Source: Porphyromonadaceae bacterium UBA4259
GTDB taxonomy: Bacteria > Bacteroidota > Bacteroidia > Bacteroidales > Muribaculaceae
Reading direction: 5' to 3'
DNA: 20,176 bases
Assembly (NCBI GenBank): GCA_002396125.1
Contig: DGWL01000033.1
Location: 1 to 20,176, forward strand
How positions within the stretch are numbered: the stretch's first letter is position 1; each line of letters opens with the position of its first letter. The position numbers and the translations under genes were made by a program. A model generated the notes under the pieces. It had not been told where the DNA came from, did not search any database, and saw only the letters and a program-made list of their open reading frames with translations. Positions 14,849 to 20,176 of this stretch are shown in pieces.

Positions 14849-17284
14849 ATGAAGAAATTTGTTTACATAATAATGGCGGCGCTCATTGCCGCCACGTCGT
14901 TGCAACTCACGTCATGCAAAACGGCCAAGATGAAGGATGCCGACGAGAAATATGAACGTGGAGAATATAACGCAGCCGCCGAGACCTATCGCAAAATCTA
15001 CAACAAGTTGCGCAAGAAGGAAGACCGATATCTGCGCGGCGAGGTGGCTTTCATGCTGGGTGAGTGTTACCGCCACTTGAATCAGAGTGCGCGGGCTGCA
15101 GCTGCCTATCAAAACGCTATTCGCTACGAGTATGACGACAGCATCACTCGCTTCTATTTGGCACAGATGCAGCACATGGAAGGGCAGTACACTCTTGCCG
15201 AGCGCAACTACAAGACCTATCTCGACACAGCCCCCAAGAGCTGGCAGGCGCGTGAGGGCATTCGTGCCTGTCAAATGGCACCCAAGTGGCGCGAGCAAGG
15301 GTCGCGCTACATCGTCAAGAGCGCACGCCTGTTTAACTCACGGCGCGCCGACTATTGCCCCATGTTCCTCGACAGCAAGAACGATGTGATCTACTTCACG
15401 TCGTCCAACGAGAAGGCCACCGGCACCGTCAAGAGTGAAATCACCGGCACTAAGAATTGCGATGTGTTCTTCTCCAAGAAGGACGACAAGGGCAAGTGGA
15501 GCAAGCCCGAGTTGGTGGAAGGTGACCTGAACACTGAGTTTGATGAGGGTATCACCACTTTCACTCCCGATGGAAACACAATGTATTATGCCAAGGCTTT
15601 GCGCAAGACCGATTCGGGCTCTAGTGTGGAAATCTACAAGGCGAGTCGCAGCGAGGCCAAGTGGAGTGGGGCGGCAAAGTTTGAGATTACGGCCGACACG
15701 CTCTCGGCCTACGACGACCCCGCGGTGAGTCACGACGGCAAGTGGCTCTACTTCTCGAGCGACATGCCGGGAGGCCAGGGTGGCAAAGACCTGTGGCGAG
15801 TAATGATTAGCGACGGCCATGGCACTCTCGAGAACCTGGGCGAGCAAATCAACACGCCCGGCGATGAGCGATTCCCCTATTGTCGCGACGACAGCACGCT
15901 CTACTTTGCCAGCAATGGTCATGCCGGTTTCGGCGGTCTCGACCTGTTCCGTGCCCGTCTGCAACCTTCGGGCAAGTGGTTCATTGAGAACATGGGTTCA
16001 CCCATGAACTCTAGTGCCGACGACTTTGGTATCACCTTTGAGAGCGAGGGCGAGAAGGGTTTTTTCTCGAGCAATCGCAAGGATGCCCGTGGCTATGACC
16101 ACATCTACAGCTTTGAGAAACCCGACCTCAAGATATGGATTTCGGGCTATGTGCTCGACAAGGATGAGGAACCGGTGGCCAATGCCATCATTCGCATCGT
16201 GGGTAACGATGGCAGCAACCAGAAGGCTGTTGCCAAGCCCGATGGCTCGTTCCGCTTCGACCTGCAGCGTGGCGTGAGCTACGTCATGCTTGCCGGTGCC
16301 AACGGCTACCTCAATGGCAAGCAGCAGTTCACTAGCGACATCGAGGAAGCCGACGCCGAGTATAACGTCGACTTCATTCTCGCTGCCATGACTAAGCCGC
16401 AGGTGATTGATAACATTTTCTACGACTACAACAAGGCTACACTCAGGCCCGAGTCGAAGACGGCTCTCGACTCAATGGTGCAAGTGATGAACGACAATCC
16501 CTACATCACCATCGAGATGGCTTCGCACACCGACCGCGTGGGGGGCGACGAGTTTAACATGAAACTCAGCAACCGCCGTGCCAAGAGCGTGGTCGACTAC
16601 CTGATTGCCAACGGTGTGGACAGCGCACGCCTGCAATATCAAGGCTATGGTCGCTCACGACCCAAGGTGGTGACAAAGCGCATTGCGCGACTATATCCGC
16701 AGTTCAACGAGGGCGACACGCTCAGCGAGCCTTTTGTCATGGCTCTCTCCAAGGAAGACCGGGCAGCTGCCGACCAAATTAACCGTCGCACCGAGTTCCA
16801 GGTGCTTACCACCAACTATTATCGCACGTTTGACTCTTCAATAAGGGAACCGAGCGATGAACTGACCGACTCGATTGAAGGCGGCAATAACGCCGGCGAA
16901 CAGCAACCGGGCACTAAGAAAGCCGATGACAACTCGGCCGGCTCAACAATGTCGAAACAAGAGATTGAGAGGATGCAGCAGATGCAACAAGAGCAGGCCG
17001 AGAAAGACCGCAGGAAGGAACTGGATCCCGACAACAAGTACAACGGCGCTGAGCCACCCAGGGACGACAAGGGTCGACTGGGCGGATCAACTCAAGGTGA
17101 TGGCTTTGGCAGCGGCAATGGAATGGGTGGCAGCAGCAATGGCACAGGCGGTAACAACCGCGGTGGTAACAACCGTGGCGGTTCGGGCTCGGGTGGCGGT
17201 GGCAACACCGGCAACACCGGCAATGGCGGCATGGGCAATACCAAGAAACCCGGTGCGCAAGGAACAGGAAATACAAGAAAATAA
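14849..17284 (+). CDS. PorE-like outer-membrane lipoprotein (TPR, beta-propeller, CRD, OmpA)
   Basis: The 811-residue protein has a lipobox LTSC (acylated Cys23), a TPR region (about 28-140), a PD40/WD40-like beta propeller (about 165-425, with repeats such as DGKWLYFSSDMPGG and DSTLYFASNGHAGFGGLDLF), a carboxypeptidase-regulatory-like domain (429-512) and an OmpA C-terminal peptidoglycan-binding domain (about 520-655) with YDYNKATLRPES, MASHTDRVGG and NRRTEF. This order matches PorE, which tethers the type IX secretion machine to peptidoglycan in Porphyromonas. Similar proteins also occur in strains lacking that system, so the role is inferred. The tail (660-811) is Gln/Glu-rich, then Gly/Asn-rich. 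ATG 14849 is chosen over 14795 because it gives a proper lipoprotein signal. First gene of a plus-strand run. Confidence 0.88.
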   Translation: MKKFVYIIMAALIAATSLQLTSCKTAKMKDADEKYERGEYNAAAETYRKIYNKLRKKEDRYLRGEVAFMLGECYRHLNQSARAAAAYQNAIRYEYDDSITRFYLAQMQHMEGQYTLAERNYKTYLDTAPKSWQAREGIRACQMAPKWREQGSRYIVKSARLFNSRRADYCPMFLDSKNDVIYFTSSNEKATGTVKSEITGTKNCDVFFSKKDDKGKWSKPELVEGDLNTEFDEGITTFTPDGNTMYYAKALRKTDSGSSVEIYKASRSEAKWSGAAKFEITADTLSAYDDPAVSHDGKWLYFSSDMPGGQGGKDLWRVMISDGHGTLENLGEQINTPGDERFPYCRDDSTLYFASNGHAGFGGLDLFRARLQPSGKWFIENMGSPMNSSADDFGITFESEGEKGFFSSNRKDARGYDHIYSFEKPDLKIWISGYVLDKDEEPVANAIIRIVGNDGSNQKAVAKPDGSFRFDLQRGVSYVMLAGANGYLNGKQQFTSDIEEADAEYNVDFILAAMTKPQVIDNIFYDYNKATLRPESKTALDSMVQVMNDNPYITIEMASHTDRVGGDEFNMKLSNRRAKSVVDYLIANGVDSARLQYQGYGRSRPKVVTKRIARLYPQFNEGDTLSEPFVMALSKEDRAAADQINRRTEFQVLTTNYYRTFDSSIREPSDELTDSIEGGNNAGEQQPGTKKADDNSAGSTMSKQEIERMQQMQQEQAEKDRRKELDPDNKYNGAEPPRDDKGRLGGSTQGDGFGSGNGMGGSSNGTGGNNRGGNNRGGSGSGGGGNTGNTGNGGMGNTKKPGAQGTGNTRK

Positions 17285-17310
17285 ACAATCTAAAATAATC
17301 GAGAAACAAT

Positions 17311-17919
17311 ATGTTTTCAGGTATAGTTGAAGAAGCTGCCCGCGTGGTAGCGCTAGTGAAAGAAGAAGGGAACCTGCACATAACCCTAAAGTGCAGCTTT
17401 GTGGATGAACTGAAGATTGACCAGAGTGTGTCGCACAACGGTGTGTGCCTCACAGTGGTGAAACTGCCGGGCGACGGCACCTACACCGTTACCGCAATCC
17501 AGGAAACCCTCGACCGCAGCAACCTGGGCTTGCTCAAGGTGGGCGATGAGGTGAACGTGGAGCGAAGCATGCTCATAAACGGTCGCCTTGATGGTCACAT
17601 CGTTCAGGGCCATGTCGACCAAATCGCCACTTGCACTAGTGTGCGCGAGGCCGATGGCAGTTGGTACTACACTTTCCACTACGATGTCGACCCAGCTATG
17701 GCACGCAAGGGCTATGTGACCGTGGAGAAGGGCAGCATCACCGTCAATGGCACTAGCCTTACGGTGTGCAACAGCGAGCGCGACAGCTTTGAGGTGGCAA
17801 TTATTCCTTACACCCACGATCTCACCAATTTCCACAACATCGTGGCAGGCACAGTGGTTAACCTTGAGTTTGACATCATAGGCAAGTATCTGGCGCGGCT
17901 CATGGAATTTAATGCTTAG
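17311..17919 (+). CDS. ribE: Riboflavin synthase, alpha chain
   Basis: This enzyme dismutates two 6,7-dimethyl-8-ribityllumazine molecules into riboflavin and the pyrimidinedione, the last step of riboflavin synthesis, as a cytosolic homotrimer. The 202 residues hold two lumazine-binding beta barrels. The first begins with the hallmark MFSGIVEE and includes SHNGVCLTVV (41-50); the second (about 98-195) includes GHIVQGHVDQ (95-104) and the matching VNGTSLTVC (145-153). It starts 26 nt after the PorE-like gene and ends 44 nt before a phosphodiesterase gene on the same strand. No FMN riboswitch is evident upstream; the spacing leaves no room for one. Confidence 0.97.
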   Translation: MFSGIVEEAARVVALVKEEGNLHITLKCSFVDELKIDQSVSHNGVCLTVVKLPGDGTYTVTAIQETLDRSNLGLLKVGDEVNVERSMLINGRLDGHIVQGHVDQIATCTSVREADGSWYYTFHYDVDPAMARKGYVTVEKGSITVNGTSLTVCNSERDSFEVAIIPYTHDLTNFHNIVAGTVVNLEFDIIGKYLARLMEFNA

Positions 17920-17963
17920 TGCACAATAGCTCGATTACTCGTCAACTCGTTTACTGAAATATA

Positions 17964-18491
17964 ATGAAAACAATAGGAATCTTGAGCGACACGCATTGCT
18001 ACTGGGACGACCGGTATGCCATGCATTTTGCCGACTGCGACGAGATTTGGCATGCTGGCGACATTGGCAACATGGCTCTCATCAACATGATTGAGGCAAT
18101 AGGGCCGCAAGTGCGTGCGGTGTGGGGCAATGCCGATGGGCAAGACTTGCGCCGTAGCCTCAAGGAAACCGAGATTTTCACCGTTGAGGGCGTGAAGGTG
18201 ATGATGACCCACATTGGTGGTTATCCGGGGCGGTATGCCCCTGGCATCAAGAACCGTCTGGAGTTGGTGCAGCCCAGGATTTTCGTGTGTGGCCATAGCC
18301 ACATTCTCAAGGTAATCCCCGATCGCAGCCTGGGTGTGCTCACTATCAATCCCGGCGCTGCCGGTCGCCAAGGCTGGCAAAAGGTGCGCACCCTGCTCAA
18401 GCTGTCGCTGGATGCCGGCAACATCACAGGTTGCCAAGTGATTGAGCTTGCCGACGACCGCGCCAATCCTCAGGGCCGCATAGTGGAATGA
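17964..18491 (+). CDS. YfcE/MJ0936-type metallophosphodiesterase
   Basis: The 175-residue protein belongs to the small calcineurin-like metallophosphoesterases. All metal-binding signatures are present: SDTH (D9, H11), HAGD (D33), GNAD (N56), THIGG (H83) and GHSH (H111, H113). Relatives hydrolyse phosphodiesters in vitro with two Mn or Mg ions, but their physiological substrate is unknown. It is cytosolic, with no signal or membrane segment. It lies third in a plus-strand run (PorE-like, ribE, this gene, SPOR, menA). The length is normal for the family and the start is fixed by the first metal motif lying at residues 8-11. Confidence 0.92.
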   Translation: MKTIGILSDTHCYWDDRYAMHFADCDEIWHAGDIGNMALINMIEAIGPQVRAVWGNADGQDLRRSLKETEIFTVEGVKVMMTHIGGYPGRYAPGIKNRLELVQPRIFVCGHSHILKVIPDRSLGVLTINPGAAGRQGWQKVRTLLKLSLDAGNITGCQVIELADDRANPQGRIVE

Positions 18492-18542
18492 GTGATGATT
18501 ATGCTTTATCCGAAGTTTTTTTGACTCAACTTTATTTTGATT

Positions 18543-19037
18543 ATGAAACATTTTCACAACACGATTTTGATATTTGCTCTCGTTGCGGTGTTGGCGTCTT
18601 GCCACTCAACCGAGGCTAACTACAAGGCGAGCTACGAGAAGTCGATTGCCGCCAGCCGCACCGGCGAGAAAGGCGAGAAATATGAGCACGATATCAAGGT
18701 TAGAAGCCAAAACAACTATGAGGTGGATGGCGACAGCATCAGGCTTCAGCGTCACTATTTCAACATTGTTGATGGCGACGACTCGGTGATTAAGAAATAT
18801 AGCGTGGTGGTGGCTGAGTTTCAGCAAAAGTTCAACGCTAAAAGCTACTGTGAGCGCTTGCGCAAGGAGGAGGGACTCAACTCCTATGTGGTCTATGTGG
18901 CTCGAACTCGCTACTACTGTGTTGTGGCACAGGGCTATGACGACCTGAGTGTGGCGGCAACCTTTGCACGCGCTCCTGGCAAGTACATGCGACTCAAGCC
19001 CATGGTACCCAAGGTCTACGTGCTGGTGCGTGCCTGA
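18543..19037 (+). CDS. SPOR-domain lipoprotein
   Basis: The 164-residue product has a lipoprotein signal (MKHFHNTILIFALVAV, lipobox LASC with Cys20), a charged linker (about 22-60) and a C-terminal SPOR-like domain (about 84-150): KYSVVVAEFQQKFNAKSYCE, then NSYVVYVARTRYYCVVAQGY and DLSVAATFARAPGKY. SPOR domains bind denuded peptidoglycan glycans at division sites, so a septal or cell-wall role at the outer membrane is likely. A TTG at 18537 could add two residues (M-I), but the ATG at 18543 fits better. The gap from the phosphodiesterase is 51 nt and the gap to menA 25 nt. Confidence 0.85.
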   Translation: MKHFHNTILIFALVAVLASCHSTEANYKASYEKSIAASRTGEKGEKYEHDIKVRSQNNYEVDGDSIRLQRHYFNIVDGDDSVIKKYSVVVAEFQQKFNAKSYCERLRKEEGLNSYVVYVARTRYYCVVAQGYDDLSVAATFARAPGKYMRLKPMVPKVYVLVRA

Positions 19038-19062
19038 AACAATTATTTCCTGAACCCACACA

Positions 19063-19956
19063 ATGAAGAAACAACTCAAAATATGGATTGAGGCTATGCG
19101 CCTGCGATCGCTGCCGGTGTCGGTGAGTGGCGTGCTCATGGCCATTGGTATTGCTGCTTGGCAAGGACTATTCCGCTGGACCCCTGCGGTGCTGTGCCTT
19201 GTGTTTGCGCTCTTGGCGCAGATTGTGTCCAATTTCGCCAACGAATACTATGATTATCGGCGTGGTGCCGACAAGAAAGGTCGCGTGGGGCCACGACGCG
19301 GCGTTACCGAGGGCGACATACGCCCGTCAACATTGCTGCGCGTCACCTACATCACTCTTGCTGTGGCATGTGCCGTGGGATGCGGTCTCATCCCCTATGG
19401 CGGTTGGGCGATGATTCCCGTGGGAATCGTGATTGCGGCTTTTGCCCTGGCCTATAGCACCGGGCCCTATCCCCTCAGCTATCATGGCCTTGGCGAGCTC
19501 ACGGTGTTTCTCTTCTATGGCATTGTCCCCGTTGTCTTTGGCCACTATGTTATTGCAGGCCGTTTCGATGCTCTGGCTGTGCTGGGGGGCATGACCATTG
19601 GTTTCATGGGGGTGAACGTGCTGCTCATCAACAACTATCGCGACATGGACGACGACATCGATGCGGGCAAGCGCACAGCCGTCGTCATCTTTGGACGCAG
19701 GCTCGCCGCCGTGGCCTATCTCTTCAACGGATTCATGGCAATCGCCATGTTGTCGCCACTGTGGCTCGTAATCTACCTTAACAAGAGCATGCCGGTGTGG
19801 ACCTATGCCGTTCCTGTAATCTACCTCGTCATGCATCTCATCACCTGGATAAAACTGAACCGACGCTCAGGAGCCGCACTCAACCCCCTTCTGGGCGAAA
19901 CTGCCCGCAACATGCTCATCTTCACCACCCTCATGCTCCTGGCTTTTGTGGTGTAG
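19063..19956 (+). CDS. menA: 1,4-dihydroxy-2-naphthoate polyprenyltransferase
   Basis: MenA attaches the isoprenoid chain to 1,4-dihydroxy-2-naphthoate to give demethylmenaquinone, a step of vitamin K2 synthesis in the inner membrane. The 297-residue UbiA-superfamily protein has about eight or nine membrane helices and both Asp-rich prenyl-diphosphate motifs: NEYYDYRRGAD (60-70) and NNYRDMDDDIDAGKRT (190-205). VGPRRGVTEGDI (75-86) between helices is also typical of MenA. It ends the plus-strand run, and the rest of the menaquinone pathway is not in the window. It converges on tatC with only 31 nt between the stops. Confidence 0.95.
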   Translation: MKKQLKIWIEAMRLRSLPVSVSGVLMAIGIAAWQGLFRWTPAVLCLVFALLAQIVSNFANEYYDYRRGADKKGRVGPRRGVTEGDIRPSTLLRVTYITLAVACAVGCGLIPYGGWAMIPVGIVIAAFALAYSTGPYPLSYHGLGELTVFLFYGIVPVVFGHYVIAGRFDALAVLGGMTIGFMGVNVLLINNYRDMDDDIDAGKRTAVVIFGRRLAAVAYLFNGFMAIAMLSPLWLVIYLNKSMPVWTYAVPVIYLVMHLITWIKLNRRSGAALNPLLGETARNMLIFTTLMLLAFVV

Positions 19957-19987
19957 CAAATCTTCATTCTATATTAGCTACATTCAG

Positions 19988-20176
19988 TTATATATCGCAT
20001 CCCGATGTGTGTGGTGCAGATTGCACTTTGTGAGCAATTATTATGCTTACCTCATATAAACCGTACATTGGTATTGATACAAGAAAAAGGGTAAAGAGAT
20101 CAGGGGGTGTGATTATTGCGGCAATGAGAGCTATCACTATGATTGCATGACGGCGATAGTGTGCCATCGTGTCTCC
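19988..20176 (-). CDS. tatC: Sec-independent translocase TatC, C-terminus (partial)
   Basis: The last 62 codons of a gene entering from the right edge end with TAA at 19988-19990. The peptide YRRHAIIVIALIAAIITPPD (7-26) and then LFLVSIPMYGLYEVSIII (30-47) match the last two helices of TatC, the core membrane subunit that binds twin-arginine signal peptides; ITPPD is the family's most conserved C-terminal motif. A short polar tail (HKVQSAPHTSGCDI) follows. The gene converges on menA. The N-terminal four helices and any tatA partner lie outside the window. Confidence 0.9.
   Translation of the reverse strand, partial: GDTMAHYRRHAIIVIALIAAIITPPDLFTLFLVSIPMYGLYEVSIIIAHKVQSAPHTSGCDI

Overview
The window looks like chromosomal DNA from a gut-type member of the Bacteroidales, possibly Muribaculaceae or a Prevotella-like lineage; genus is not resolvable from sequence alone. 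The evidence is: Bacteroidetes-type promoters with a TAnnTTTG -7 box upstream of several genes; lineage-typical families (DUF4923, a LysO exporter split into two ORFs, a PorE-like TPR/beta-propeller/OmpA lipoprotein, CotH with a dockerin tail); many lipoproteins; and the menaquinone gene menA. No rRNA, tRNA, CRISPR array or intact transposase gene was seen.

Layout. Positions 1-5408 (minus strand) hold core housekeeping genes: prmC then a small lipoprotein, followed by pyrG, yidC and the start of an unidentified membrane-anchored protein cut by the window edge. lysA (5560-6708, plus) is transcribed away from prmC with its own clear promoter. Positions 6799-7854 carry a divergent pair: a small Cys-containing TIGR04076 protein and a secreted DUF4923 protein. 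Positions 7867-11203 are a 3.3-kb segment bounded by two inverted, self-palindromic ~100-bp AT-rich repeats. It contains the two-gene lysine exporter lysO (minus), a YqhD/BdhA-type iron-containing alcohol dehydrogenase (plus), and a ~170-bp direct repeat flanking an AT-rich, compositionally odd 73-codon ORF. Next come an AlkZ-related protein (minus), a secreted CotH-kinase-fold protein with a C-terminal dockerin (plus), a strong bidirectional terminator, and an unknown secreted protein (minus). Positions 14849-19956 form a probable plus-strand operon: PorE-like OmpA lipoprotein, riboflavin synthase, YfcE-type phosphodiesterase, SPOR lipoprotein, menA. The right edge holds the C-terminus of tatC on the minus strand.

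How the genes work together. prmC, pyrG and yidC serve translation termination, nucleotide supply and membrane-protein insertion. lysA makes lysine and the nearby split LysO would export it, so the two ends of lysine homeostasis lie 1.4 kb apart. ompA/porE-like and SPOR are envelope proteins in the same run as ribE (flavin) and menA (quinone). The parts least explained by ordinary genes are the two repeat families in 7867-11203.
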